Source of the DNA: Sodiomyces alkalinus F11
Taxonomy: Eukaryota; Ascomycota; Sordariomycetes; Glomerellales; Plectosphaerellaceae
Direction of reading: 5' to 3'
Length of the DNA stretch: 64,000 nt
Assembly (NCBI RefSeq): GCF_003711515.1
Contig: NW_021167082.1
Span: 1,373,310-1,437,309, forward strand
Shown: in pieces, positions 1-11,666 of the stretch
Position numbering within the stretch: position 1 is the stretch's first letter
Layout: each line of letters begins with the position of its first letter
Position numbers and translations under genes: made by a program
Notes under the pieces: generated by a model
Seen by the model: only the letters and a program-made list of their open reading frames with translations
The model's database searches: none
What the model was told of the DNA's origin: nothing

Positions 1-1488
1 ACCAAGGGACGTTTGCTGACGGCTCATGGGCCGAAGATTGAGGCCCATTCTCTTGGTTGGTTCCTTCCTTTTCTTCTGCTTCTTTTTTCTTCTTCTCCTG
101 ACAAATCTAGACGACATCACGCGCCAAATCAACCTGCTCGGCCGATACCTTCACGATCAAGGCGGAATCCGGGTCGCCATCTATCTGCCCAACTCCATCG
201 AGCTCCTCGCAACTCTCTTCGCCTGCTGCTTTTACCCGAACCTCATCCCCATCCTCATCCCCTTCGGTGTCAAGGAAGATGAACTTGTGTCCATGCTACG
301 CCGCTCTGCCGCCGATACGGTTGTCACCGCTCCTGGCGCCTTCCCCTTCAACGTTGTCGTCGAGTCGTACCCCGCCCTTCGTCAACTGGTCTGGGTTGCG
401 GACGAGGGCAACCGTCACATGGACTGGAACGAGGTGCCCCAGGGCATGGGCGGCAGCGTCAACGTCGCCACATGGCAGGACATCGTCCAAGAGGCCCCCG
501 TCGCCGCCGGTACCGAACTCCCCCCGGCAGCCGGTCAGCAAGAGGCGCAAGACATCATCATCTTCTGGCAAGGCAAGCCCGGCTCCGTCGACGAGATGGT
601 CCGCTTCTCCCAAAACAACCTGGTCTCCGCCGTCGCCGCCCAGCTCGCCGCCGTACCCGCGGCGCAGCGTCTCGGGCCCTCGGACCTGTTCCTCCCCGCC
701 GACTCTCTCACGAACGTCTACACCCTCGCCCTGACCCTGACCGCGCTGTACTCGAACGCCTCGCTCGCCCTCACCTCCGTCGCCGGCAAGTCGGCCGACC
801 TGATCCTGGCCACCCAGGGCGTCGCCCCCACCGTCGTCGTCGCCTCGCCCGAGACCCTCCTCAACGTCCACCAGGAGTCGTCCCGCAAGCTGTCCTCGGT
901 ACCGGCCAAGCTGTCGCACTGGCTCCGCACCCGGAGCCTCGTGGAGAACGGCGTCATGCCTACTTCGTCGGCGACTTCGGGCTACCACCCCGCCGTGGGG
1001 ACCTCCCCGAAGAAGCTCCGGCTCGTCTACACCGCCGAGCGGGCGCGCGCCGGGTCCCCCGCCCTGTCGTCGCAGGTGTTGTCCGACCTCCGGGTCTGCC
1101 TGGGCGCTCGCGTCGTTTACGCCCTCACGGCAGCCGAGGTCGCCGGCGCCGTTGCGCAGACGGGGTACTACGACTACAGGCTACAGCCGGAGACTGGGTC
1201 TTACTCGCATTTCGGCGCCCCTGTCACGAGTACCGAGGTCATTCTCCGCGACACGCCAGACCTGAAGTCCACCGATGAGCAGTATCAAGGAGAGGTGAGT
1301 TTCTTTGCTTTACCATGCGTGCTGGTGTTTTTTAGAAGAAAAAAAATGAAAAAAACTTTTGATTGCGGTGGGAGCTAACACTGTCTTTGTCGTAGATCGT
1401 TGTCAGGGGCCCTTCGGTGGTCGGAAACGAGGCCGCCTTGGGGGTCAATGGGAAGATCCTCGAGGACAACACTCTCGCATATGTATGA
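1..1488 (+). CDS. AMP-binding (adenylate-forming) family protein, 5' end outside window
   Basis: The visible 443 residues match the middle and end of a fungal long-chain acyl-CoA-ligase-like protein of the AMP-dependent synthetase superfamily. The exon at positions 1-55 is open from the first base. I infer introns at 56-110 (donor GTTGGT, branch CTGAC, acceptor CTAG) and 1295-1395 (donor GTGAGT); both keep frame, and the last exon ends at TGA 1486-1488 with the typical tail ILEDNTLAYV. The usual adenylation P-loop (S/T-S-G-T-T-G-x-P-K) is not seen: the corresponding place reads IIIFWQGKPGS, so activity as a classical ligase is doubtful. No C-terminal AMP-binding subdomain follows. The true start lies upstream of the window. 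The family call is fairly sure; the substrate is unknown. Confidence 0.7.
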
Positions 1489-1517
1489 GAAGGAGGTTCA
1501 TAGGAAGACACGGAGAC

Positions 1518-1548
<31 letters not shown>

Positions 1549-2062
1549 CTTTGTTATGCCTTCCGAGGATAGCGAGGCATCTTTTACCTTCCACCATTAG
1601 ACCCGGTTGACCTGATGCGAAAGACCAAGCGAAGCCGGAGAACGTTCCTAAAAGACGACTTTATTCTATGAGATGAATATGACGAATCAACTTAAAAATA
1701 GAATACTGTGAGATTCTGCCCGACAAACCCCGATCAAATGTAGGCGTTGTAAAAGCCTGGCTAGCCCGAGGGACTCCCCCGGGAGTGATGGCTTTGCTGT
1801 TTGTGTATGCGTGGTTGTGGGTGTCTATCAAGTACTGAATAGCAGAGTAGACGCGACACATGAGTCTTATGGTCGTAAGGGGATGAAGAGACAGCGATGA
1901 AGAATAATACATCTACATATAATCAGTAGTATAGGTAACTTGTCGGCAAACTGCCGTCAGATGCAGCCGCCAAATGCTCGCAAAATATGCTCGTATGCCA
2001 GGTGTAAAATTTGCCCATTTTATTTACCGAAGCCATCCCGCCGACGGGGTAGCCGACACTGG
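1489..2062. other. Intergenic, convergent 3' regions
   Basis: This is the shared 3' space of the AMP-binding gene (plus strand) and the MFS gene (minus strand). It holds a 24-nt AG dinucleotide run at 1518-1541 and AT-rich sequence typical of fungal 3' UTRs. I see no coding exon. Confidence 0.6.
1518..1541. repeat. AG dinucleotide repeat
   Basis: Twelve AG units in the 3' region of the AMP-binding gene. Confidence 0.9.
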
Positions 2063-3932
2063 TTATCTTCTTTCCAGGGTACTGTGAAGGGTGTGCTGCT
2101 TCATGAACGAAAGACTGACGAGGGTCAAGAGGGAGACGCCGAGAATGGTGAGCCAGACGCCGCGGAACGCTTCGATGAAGGATTCCATGACGCCTTCCTT
2201 CCAGGCTTCCGGCAGGTGCTTCAGCTCGTCCAGATCGTCGCGGATGCGGCTGATCCTCTCCGCAGCGTCGGGGTAGTCCTTGAAGCGGGCCCAGAGGTTC
2301 GTCTTGAGGAGATTCTGGTACACGGTCGAACCGACGGTCACGCCGATGGTTCCGCCACAGCTGCGAGCGAGGTCTAGAAAAACGGGGAGAATCGTGGTTT
2401 GGGTTAACTTTGTGAAAACTTCCCGTGAGGGTGTGTAACGAGAGTGAGGGGATACGAAGGACGAACTTACAAGTAGCAGACGTGATGACGGCCTGGTGGG
2501 AGTGATCCACGGCAGCGATGCAGGCCAGCAAGGTCACGGTCAGCATGGCGCCGTAGCTGCCACCGGTCATGAAGAAGGCGACACCGACGACCCAAGTGGG
2601 CGTGTCGGCGGTGAAGGTGGTGAGGATGACGGAGGCGGCGACGAGCAGCAACCCCGAGGCGATGCCCAGGACGAGGTAGCGACCTGTGCGCTTCATGATG
2701 TAACCGGAACTCACGGAGCAGATGGAGACGCCGAGCGGCGCGGGGAGAAGGCGCAAGCCGGCGTCGGTGGTGGAGAGGCCGATGACCTGGAGGTAGACGG
2801 GCAGGTAGAAGAGACTCATCATGATGACCATGGTGCCGAGGAAGCTGGCGAGACAGGCGGCGAAGACGGTGCGGTGGGCCAGCAGGCGCACGGGGATGAT
2901 GGGGAGGCGCGCGCGAGACTCCCACACGAGGAAAGCGACCAAGGCGACGACGGAGAGCGGGATGGCGGTGAGAGGTAACGGGTGGGACCACGGGACGGAG
3001 TTGCCGCCGGTGTTGAGGCCGAGGAGGAGGAGCACGAGGAAGGCGATGGTGAGGAAGGCGCCGACGAAATCGATACGGGCGAGGTAGGATTTCTGCGAGG
3101 CCTTCGGGGGCACGCGGACGAGGAGGGCGACGATCACGGCGGAGACGAGAACGGGGGGCACCTGGACGAGGAAGGCGAGGCGCCAGCCCCACGGGGAGTT
3201 GTCGTTGATGAAGCCGCCGAAGACGCCGCCGAGCATGGCGCCGGAACCGTAGGCGATGTTGCCGACGCCCTGGATGACGCCCCGGCGCCGGAGGGGGACG
3301 AGGTCGGAGGCCAGGAAGGTGGCGATGGACATGAGACCCCCGCCGCCGATGCCGGCGACGACGCGGCCCAGGATCATGACGGACTGGTTGCGCGCCAGGC
3401 CGCAGATGAGGTTTCCCGCCGCGAAAAGCAGGTTGCTGAGGATCAGGCCCGGGCCGCGGCCGAAGATGTCGGTGAGGCGGCCCGAGAGGGGCTGGCAGGC
3501 GGCGTTGGAAATGAGGTAGGCGGTGGCGAGCCAGGAGAGCAGGCTGAGGGACTTGAACTCGGAGGAGATGGGGGCGGAGAGGGTGGCGATGATGGTCGAG
3601 TCGATGGCGCCGAGGAAGACGCCTAGGTAGGCGGCGCCGAGGATCAGGGCGAGGCGGCCCGGGGGGACGGAGGCGGTGATGACGGTTGTTTCGTCTTCGT
3701 CGGCCTCGGCGTCGGCCTCGGCGTCATCCCAGTCAGAAGAATGGGCTGTCGTTCCGTAACCATTGTGGCCATTGGCTTCGCCGGACAGTTCGGTGTCTGT
3801 TCGGTCATTGAGCAGAGGCGCCGTTTCGGGGTTAGATGTGGCATTGACGTCCTTGTGGGCGGTGGGAGTGATGAGAGGCGGCGGCGGCTGCTCCTCATCT
3901 GGCCAGTCTGGGCTGTTGTTTCCAGAGACCAT
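2063..3932 (-). CDS. MFS transporter, vacuolar basic amino acid (Vba/Fnx-like) type
   Basis: The 590-aa product has a hydrophilic acidic N-terminal tail of about 95 residues followed by many transmembrane helices. It carries MFS signatures: GAIDSTIIATLSAPISSEF in helix 1, a GRLTDIFGR loop motif between helices 2 and 3, and GRVVAGIGGGG. The pattern is that of the 14-helix DHA2/Vba-Fnx group, whose known members import basic amino acids into the vacuole or export drugs; that role is inferred. One intron at 2374-2470 (GTAAGT...CTAG) joins SATY to LARSCGG in frame. I chose the ATG at 3932 because the upstream in-frame reading looks non-coding. The acidic tail before helix 1 resembles vacuolar-sorting tails of this group. 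The family is sure, the substrate is not. Confidence 0.85.
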
Positions 3933-4299
3933 TGCGAGCCAAGTGTACGTCGTCCAAAGGCGAGACACCCCTCGTCTTTTGGGCTTTGTTACGGGCCCGG
4001 AGAAGATGAGAAGATGATATGAGGTGTCGAACAGTGTCGGACAGTACGTGACGTGAATGCTCGTACTCTTCTCCCTGGGCCCGAGTCCAACGAAATTCAT
4101 TACATAAGGCAATAAGTCAACGCTCGCGTCGGGGCCGAACACGGGGGAGGAGTGGGGGAAATTGCAGCTTAGGCCGAGATCGGTGGGGCGGTTGAAGGAT
4201 GGGGTAATCAATAACGCCGACCACCTTTGTTCCTTTATTTGTATAAAGTAATTACTCCGTACCTACCTAGGTACCTACCTACGCAAGTGTCTTCGTCTA
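3933..4299. other. Upstream region of the MFS gene
   Basis: No coding exon is supported here. The region contains one TACGGAGTA motif on the minus strand (4253-4261) and one AGGTACCT palindrome (4269-4276), lying just outside the TIR element. Confidence 0.5.
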
Positions 4300-4323
4300 G
4301 GCCCCGTTCGCGAAAGCTCACAA
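4300..4323. repeat. Left terminal inverted repeat
   Basis: This 24-bp arm is perfectly inverted relative to 4952-4975 and is preceded by CTA. The next bases (CGTGGGAAATCC) resemble the subterminal repeat of the element. Confidence 0.85.
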
Positions 4324-4951
4324 CGTGGGAAATCCTCCCATCGTGGCGGAAAAATGCACAACTCATGACCCACCGATGGCATAAGGACCCCTTTTGTATG
4401 ATATTTTCAGTGTAACTGCATTTTTTATGCATCCCTCTGTCATCCCCCTGTTATCCAGGTACCACGCTAAGCAGGGGGCCACGATAGGAGGAAAACTCAC
4501 AAGATGGGAGGATTTACACGTAATCTCTTGTTAGTATCCAAAAGGTGGTAACAACGTAAAAAACTCACAAGATAGGCTCCGCAGTTAGCCGCGCCGTGGC
4601 TGACGAGGCTGACGTTGAAGCTATTCCCAACGTTGAAGCTATTCCTAACGACGAGGGCGATATATCAATATGTTATAAAGTGACCCTTCTATGATATCCT
4701 CTATACTAATAGAACCCAGGGCCGCTATATCGATGTACGTGGTAGTCACCACGATGCTTTCCACCAGCAAAAAAGTAGTGTCTTTTGCATACGAAAGACT
4801 TGACCCGGCATCACGGATCGGCTTAATATTTCCCCGATATGCCTCCCTCATTTCTGCATAAAAAGATACATCGAGGGCACGGACTAGCGTCAAGATAGCG
4901 CCTTGGCTCTGTTTGTAACTTTCACAAAAGCCTCCTAAAAAAGCTCCCATC

Positions 4952-4975
4952 TTGTGAGCTTTCGCGAACGGGGCC
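4952..4975. repeat. Right terminal inverted repeat
   Basis: This is the 24-bp partner of 4300-4323, followed directly by CTA. The bases just inside (AAGCTCCCATC) give GATGGGAGCTT on the other strand, again like the internal motif. Confidence 0.85.
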
Positions 4976-5362
4976 CTAAGGTACTTCGTACACCTATAGA
5001 CTTTAGGTACCGCAGGGGACTTGTGCACGCTTGCCCCAACACGGAAGCCAGTGCAGCCCTTGCCATCAGGGTTCACGCGAGCTTACCTCCTATATCGGCC
5101 TCCCCCCATGTCCTGTAACAAACTGCCCTCCTAAGCCCCGGCCTCTCCCCCTCAATATATAGTCTTCTTAACTTTCCCTTTTCCCAGCTGGCTTCTGCTC
5201 GCCTGTCACCATCGATCAATGTAGTCTGTCAGTGTGGACGCCTGTTCTTCCGCCCTGCTACTTTCCGGACGACTCTCCTAAACCGAATATCTCTTCGCTG
5301 GGTCTTCTCGGCCGCAGTGACGCTGAACTCGGCCTCTATTGATCCACTCCACTGTTACCGAG

Positions 5363-6235
5363 ATGGACGAGTCAAATGAAGAGACCCAGAGCGTTCCCCC
5401 AGGAAACCCACGATGAGGTCGGACCAAATGTTTGAGCCGACAAGCTGTGCCCAGACCAGCGATGCCACTGTCCTGTCGCCCTTGTCGACTGGGATGGAAA
5501 GGCGGTTTGCAGGCAGGATGTCGGGTCATTCGGCATTCACGTCATAGGTCAACGGCCCGGCCCAACGTCCATTCTCTTTTTGCATCTTGCCTGATCCATA
5601 CACAGCCGACTATCCGCTCGTGTCAGATATTCCCTCCTCGTCATAATGACTCACTGAGCAGGTACCGACCGGATTCATGGAGCTCGTCTCTCGCCGACAC
5701 GATCTTCCTTTGCTATTTTCCTTCTCGGCCTCTACTCCGTGTCACCAAGACTCGCCTCAGTTACTGAACGGCTCGGGCGAAATACTCAGTTCGACGCGGG
5801 AAAACACTTCCTCGTTCATCATTCCACCAGCTATCCCAGGCGATAAGTGGCGTTCTCGGCTGGGATCTAGATTTGGCATCTCTACGGCCTATGCCGTTTG
5901 CCATACTGACGCCAGTAGTTCGTTCAGCTGTTTCGGATGGCCCAGGTCGACAGTGCTGTATCGGCGTTTCTCCCCTGGCAGACAGAACGGAGTCTGCAAA
6001 ATCCCCGAGCCCGGGGGGTGCGACGATGCAGCAAGTTAATGGACGATTCTCAACGGCAAGGAATGGACTAGGTGCCTTTGCATCAACAGATCCCGAAGAA
6101 ATCGATGATGAATGGATTCTTCCTTTGGACGTCTGGACAAGCTGACTCTCAACTCGGAAGAGTTCGGGTACCAGTGGGAAGAGAGAGAACGATGCCGATG
6201 TGGGTAGTGTGTTCCAACGACGATGGGGGCCGAAT

Positions 6236-6266
<31 letters not shown>

Positions 6267-7060
6267 TCGGAAGTTGCGGACCGTGGACGGGAGCTACGTT
6301 ATTGGAACCGGTGCTTTGTCATGTTCCGGTCGTGGCGCCACAAAATCAACGCAGTGCCACAGTACAACCGATAGATGTGCCGGCTGCACGAGAAAGAACG
6401 ACTTTCGGAAGGACGATGGGCATCACTTCGGGCGCTTGTCCACTACGGAGAAACCACCGACTGGCCTCAAGGAAGTGTTGGCGCCGCGGAGTCGGTTTGC
6501 ACAAGGGCAAGGACAGGAGGAGGGGCGTCCATCCGGCGTTTTGGGGGCCGAATGAAACGGCGCACGAACGTGGACGGTTGACACGTGGGGCGATGTCCGA
6601 TCACATGGAATATTTCGAGGTGATAATGCGCAACTCGGCCACGTCGGAGATTACGGAGAAGCATTGGACAACGACAATTCCGAGATGGTTTCGGGTCTGG
6701 TATCAGGATATCCGTGCTTGCCGCTAATACGCATCGAGCCACTCGACCAACTAACTGATCAAGGGAGTAGACTGGTCGAGGAGATACCTCTTTTCAGGAG
6801 GGACTCGTATAGCAGCCGTTAGGTGCAATGCCTCCTTTTCTTACCGAAGACGAGCGAGTGGACCAAGTTGGGCCGATGAGAGAACGACGAAAATTGGAAT
6901 CGGGGGCGGCAAGCAACAGTCGTCGGAAATGGGCGAGAGCATCCGAGGAGAAGTAGACACCAGGGGTCAAGACAACAACGGACGACGACAACCGAAGACG
7001 ATGAACCGAGCAAGCTTTCTAGACCCCCCGAGTACGACGCAGAGGAACAATTTTCCTCTT
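5363..7060 (+). pseudogene. Coding-like tract with repeated frame breaks, possible gene relic
   Basis: No single reading frame survives, yet protein-like stretches follow one another on the plus strand in changing frames. Examples are MDESNEETQSVPPGNPR from 5363, LSPLSTGMERRFAGRM near 5470, EEIDDEWILPLDV near 6095, LDKLTLNSEEFGYQWEERE near 6135, an open run containing IRIEPLDQLTDQGSRLVEE near 6730-6790, and PPFLTEDERVDQVGPMRERR near 6830. A GGAGCC hexamer is repeated five times at 6236-6265. Some switches could be undetected introns, but they are too frequent and lack consistent splice signals. I recognise no family. It may instead be chance openness of GC-rich DNA, so confidence is low. Confidence 0.25.
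6236..6265. repeat. GGAGCC hexamer repeat
   Basis: Five perfect tandem GGAGCC units inside the frame-broken coding-like tract, readable as Gly-Ala or Glu-Pro repeats depending on frame. Confidence 0.9.
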
Positions 7061-8890
7061 TTCTTCTTCATTTTCTTCCGAGACCGACATACGGAGTATA
7101 CAGCGTCTGGCGAGACCCCTCGGGCCACATGTGGGACGCGATGCGATGCGACGCGACGCGCACCCATGTTTGTTGTTCATGCGTACCTGCATATGTGTCT
7201 CTGCCCGGCGACCATGTGTGGCAGAAACACTACCTACCATGGAGCTCCCTACCATGTGCGCGATCAGATTGTCCGGTCACGTCATCGACACCTTGTCAGG
7301 GGACCACTGTCCTCCTGAGAACACTGGGTAATATACTCCGGAAGGCATTGTGGTCATGTCTACTCGGCAGATTCGTGGTCCCGGAGATGCGTGATACACT
7401 TCAGGGATATATTATCAGTAGCCAGAGGCGATACCTGTGCCTAAGATGTATGCCCTGAATGATAAGCAACCGGGAAACGGAGGGGTGAACTGAACATAGT
7501 ATGGATATCCGTCGGGGACCCAGTACCTAACCCCTTGGACCCTTATCATGGGCGAGGTGGGACGGTCACTAGAAGCCTCACTAACGTTCTGTTGTATCAA
7601 ACCCCAGACCCGTCTCATCTCAATCTCATTCATGCATGTATGCATGCATGCATGCATTCATTCGTCCCTTGTTTTTATCTGGCTCCTCCGTCCGTACGGG
7701 TGTATGTACCTCGCTACCTTATCCATACATACAATCTAATCGTTCAGAATCCCACATGTGGCCCCCCTGAACAACCTGTTTCTTCTGCCGCATCTACAGC
7801 CTACAGTCCACGCCACATAACAACTCATGATTTCGGCCAGCCAACAACATAACATATGTACTCTGTCTGATTCTGATCGTGCATGATCCCACGCGGCGTC
7901 TTGGCAACGCACCATCTCTTCCGTTCTGTGATTCCTTCCCTGATCCCACGCAACCCGCTTCCATCGCTATCGCCAACCGCCTCACCCCTGGGTCTTTCCC
8001 GCATCCCCCCCGCCCCCCCCACATAGTTTAGGCTACGGCTGCTATGAAAGCGCGCTTGCATCATCTGTATCCGTCCTCCGACGCCATGAGCGGGACCTGC
8101 TAGCGTCTCATATATGGCGGATGCTTTGGAGTTTCTCCGTTATCTGGCCTGCCGCGGCTGAAGGCCTAGGCCGTCTTTCCAATACTATATACTGTCGAAT
8201 TAGTCTCGTGCCTCGCGACTAGGCCCGTCAGACCTCGCGTGGTTGCGACAGACACCCGAACACCCATCAAGAGACAGCATCATGACATCAAAATATACCG
8301 GAAATGTTTGCCCATTGGAATCAAAGAGACATCGGAATATTTGCCATTGCCATCGTATTTGCTCATATACTTCATGATTCGACGTTTCCTTCTCTCTCGC
8401 TTTGCTCCATGACTACCTAATAGTATATTGGTATGGTTGTCAACTCCCCTTGCACCCTTCCAACAGATACATCTCATCATGTTATTACATGCCGCAGCCG
8501 TGACTCTCCGTATATCGTCAATGGTAGTCCAACGTTTCCCATGGCTCAAAAGTCAGCGAAGAATAAACCTTGTGATTATGCGGGTGATGATGCCCACAAG
8601 CTCGTCTTGTTTTTGCTCCCTATCACCAAGCTCGTTCCAACTGGGGCGGCTTTGCGTTGTTCCCTGTTTTTATTGTCCTTTTCTTTTGATTTCTTGATGT
8701 TTTTTTTGTTTTTCGCCTTGGCCTTCCCCTCTTCGTATGCTGCACCCCAAATGCAATGACCGCCCGCCCTCGCAGAACCTGCGACTCGATGATGTATTCC
8801 AAGAATCCCAAACAAACCCCTCCAACGCCATGCCGACATGTGCGAGAAAACTTGAATCCACAACCCTTTCTCTGTTTTTGTGTTGCCACT
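7061..8890. other. Intergenic, no gene supported
   Basis: Only short unrelated open frames are present. A GCAT-type simple repeat lies at 7631-7660 and one TACGGAGTA motif at 7090-7098. The part next to 8890 should include the 3' UTR of the transcription factor gene on the minus strand. Confidence 0.5.
7631..7660. repeat. CATG/GCAT simple repeat
   Basis: Positions 7631-7660 are almost entirely tandem CATG units with small interruptions, giving a self-complementary tract. Confidence 0.8.
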
Positions 8891-11666
8891 TCAGAACATG
8901 ATCCACTCCACCTCAACACCAGGCCCGCCGATACACCGAGTCCAATTGAACGGCCCTCGTCGCATAGCCTCCATCTTCGCCACCCCGGGGCTCCGAGGCT
9001 CGTGATGCTCGCTCCAGTCCCCGGCCCAGAGCCTCTCCAGCACGTCGAGCGCCGCCAGGTTGTTCATGTACCCGGACCTCGTCATGATGTCCTGGCACTT
9101 GCTCCGCACAATGTTCTGCTGCAGCTCGTTGACGCATTCGCTGCCCGCCACGAACAGCGGCCACAGGAGGAACTTCTCCGCCACGCTGCCGGGCTCGAGG
9201 CTCGTCGCGTAGTACACCACCTGCGACACCAGGTTCTGGAAGATGCTGTGGCTCGACGGCACGTTGGGCGAGGCCAGCCGTTCCGTGTACAACAGGGCCG
9301 CGTACCGGAACGCCTCAGACAGCGAGCCCAGGTCGCGCAGCTGCGCCGGCGTCGCCAACCCGGGCAACGAGGCCTGCAGGCGCGCCGTGTCGAACTCCCA
9401 GCTCTGCAGCGCCAGCCGGGCGTCCTTCCACTCGTGCCAGAAGTTGCTGCGCTGTTCGTCGTATGACGTCGACGAACAAACCGCCGACGAGAGGAGTTCC
9501 TCGTCGTCCAATGTCGACCCGAATCCGTTTCCGTCGAACCGGTGGTGGCCCGGCATGTTGTACAACTCGTTCAGTGGGTGTTGTTGGTGCTGGTGCTGGT
9601 GTTGGTGTTGGTGCTGGTGTTGGTGCTGGTGCAGGTGCCCGATGCTCCCCTTGTGAGCGTGACCCAACGGAGGGTTCAAAGGAGACTGCGATCGGGATGG
9701 GACGTTGCGGGGAAGTGTCGAGCCGTTGGTGACAAGGTTCTGCACCGGCCGATGTTGGGAGAGCAGATGGAGCCTGCCCAGCTTGCTGATCGTCTTGAAC
9801 AGCTCGATGTCGCAGCCTACGAGGTTTTCGGCGCCCGGTGGGAGCAAGGGCGCGTCCGGCATGACGCCGTAAAAATTCGTGTTGAGCTGTGCCTCGCGGT
9901 CGTTGATGCTGGCCGAGATGGCGTCGAAGTAGGTGAAGATGGCCTCCATCCAGGCCGAGTCACGCGTCGGTCCCATGGACTGCTGCGACCGCCGCCTCAT
10001 GGCCAGGATCTTCTTCACACCGGCGAACTGTGTGTGGAATTTAGCAATGCCCGACTCCACCATGCGGTAGTGGCAGAGGAGGAGGATGGTAGCCAACACC
10101 GAATCGTGGCTGGACTTGGCCGGATCGTTGAGTTGCTGGTTGAGGAGGTGCACCGCGAGGTTCCGGTGCTGATATTCCTCCGAGAGGGACTGGTCTTCGG
10201 GTTGGGACTGGGACGGGGATTGTGTGGGGTCAGTCATGCCGTCGGCTGCCGACTTCTCCGCCATGAGCTTCTCGGAAAGCTCCCGCGTGCCCTGACCCAG
10301 GCTGAGCCGCCGCTTCATCCGCAGGTTGCAGGCCGAAAGCGCGCAAATGGCGTGCTGGAGGCTCTGGCTGCTCGCCGCGAGCTGCAGAATGTGGTCTCGG
10401 TACGGGTTGTTGGGACCGTCGATGAGGACCATGGATTGGCACATGGTGTGCTTGTAATAGTCCATGAAGAAGGGCATCTTGGAGATGAGCTCCTGGCTCA
10501 CACGGATAGGCTGTGGCTCAAAAACCGTAGGCCATCGTGCTGGAGTCGGATCAGAGGGAGGCGGTGACATGTCTTCCGGAGGCGGTGACGGCCATACTGG
10601 ACCGTTGGAGTTGCAGCTGGTGCTATATGCATCCATCTCAGGGACGCCTGTGATGCCAGGGCATTGGTGTTAGCGCGCGCGCGAAGAAATTTACGGGCTG
10701 AAAAGAGGATTGCGGTTCTGTCTCACTCAGGCTGTCACATTCCGCCATGAGTCTTTGGCTCAGTTGGGTCTCGAAGTTGTCCATGTGCGAGTGCAGGCTG
10801 GAGCTCTGGTCCGAACCTGCGTAGACCAGGCTCGGACACGAAGTGGGCGCCCTCTGATCCATAAGAATGGTAGAACCGGGGCTCTGAGCGATGGGGGAAC
10901 CGTGGCCGCTGAAGTTGTCGTACATGACGTTGGGGCTGTGGAGAAATGGGATGTCATCGCGCGGATACGAGTGGCTCACGGGCGATAGGTAGTCGACCTC
11001 GCTAACCGAGGACGAGAGGGAGTCGGGGATGGCGATAGGGCCCAAGTGGGCGCCGAGTTTGCGGTAGCTCGGGCCTTCGGTAGGGACACTGTTCGAATAG
11101 GGCAGGCCGTTCCAGTGACTAGCATCAGATAGAGGCCGCGTGGGCTCGGGATGGCTCATGGCTAGGACGTCGTAGGCATGAGGGTAGGGGGTGGTGGGGT
11201 TTGAGCTCATATGCTGCGGCGATAGGTCGACATCGTCAGGCATGGTTGTCCTACACGTCTCGTCCGTGTCACTCCAGGCACTGCTAGTCGCGGTCGAGCT
11301 CGCTCGCGCCCTTGCACTAGGTGACTTCTTCGAGACGCTGGCCACGGGGGGTGCTTTGGCTATCGGGAGAGACAGCCCCCTCAACTTGCCTCGACTGGCA
11401 ACGCCGACACCCCAAGTAAGTTGCGTCTTATATCCGGAGCACTCGTTGCCGATCTCGAGACATGGCGAGCAGTAGGGCCGTCGTCGATCACACTTGACAG
11501 TCCTCTTGGCACATGTGAAGCAGTCGTCGGTGGCGCCACCAGCAGCAGTGCGTCTCCTGCGCTTGCGGACAGCTTCCTTAGCAGGGGGAGCAACAGCAGC
11601 AGTAGCAGCAGCCGCAGCAGGAGGAGGTGGTGGATGAGTTGGTAGCTGCATCGTGGCGATTGTCAT
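8891..11666 (-). CDS. Zn2Cys6 transcription factor with fungal-specific C-terminal domain
   Basis: The 898-aa product begins with a proline/alanine-rich stretch and a basic run (RKRRRR), then a complete Zn2Cys6 binuclear cluster with cysteines at about 49, 52, 59, 66, 69 and 76, which binds DNA. The cluster is followed by GYKTQLTWGVGVASRGKLRG, a context seen in regulators with the Fungal_trans_2 (DUF3468) domain such as S. pombe Moc3-like proteins. The C-terminal half fits that helical domain. A (His-Gln)n tract is encoded around 9581-9634. One 79-nt intron at 10648-10726 (GTGAGA...ACAG) joins CDSLS to VPEMDAY in frame. I chose the ATG at 11666; a longer in-frame start at 11750 exists. Its targets are unknown. 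It stands alone between two gene-poor regions. Confidence 0.85.
9581..9634. repeat. Codon repeat encoding (His-Gln)n in the transcription factor
   Basis: A GGTGCTGGTGTT-type imperfect repeat lies inside the minus-strand coding exon and is read as alternating His and Gln. Such tracts are prone to length change between strains. Confidence 0.85.

Larger units (their letters stand above)
4300..4975. mobile_element. Non-autonomous DNA transposon candidate with 24-bp TIRs
   Basis: Positions 4300-4323 and 4952-4975 are perfect inverted copies of each other over 24 bp, beginning GGCCCCGTTCGCGAAAGC. Both ends are flanked directly by CTA (4297-4299 and 4976-4978), consistent with a 3-bp target-site duplication. 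Inside, the subterminal motif CTCACAAGATGGGA recurs near 4494 and in weaker form near 4563 and at both ends. No transposase-like reading frame fits in 676 bp. A minus-strand open frame (4645-5076) crosses the right end and is not recognisable. A 3-bp duplication with GGC-rich ends would suit PIF/Harbinger-like elements, but CTA differs from their usual TTA/TAA, so the superfamily is left open. Confidence 0.75.

Noticed and set aside
4645..5076. 143-codon minus-strand open frame crossing the right TIR
   Set aside because: It crosses the element boundary, has no recognisable motif, and is not a plausible transposase.
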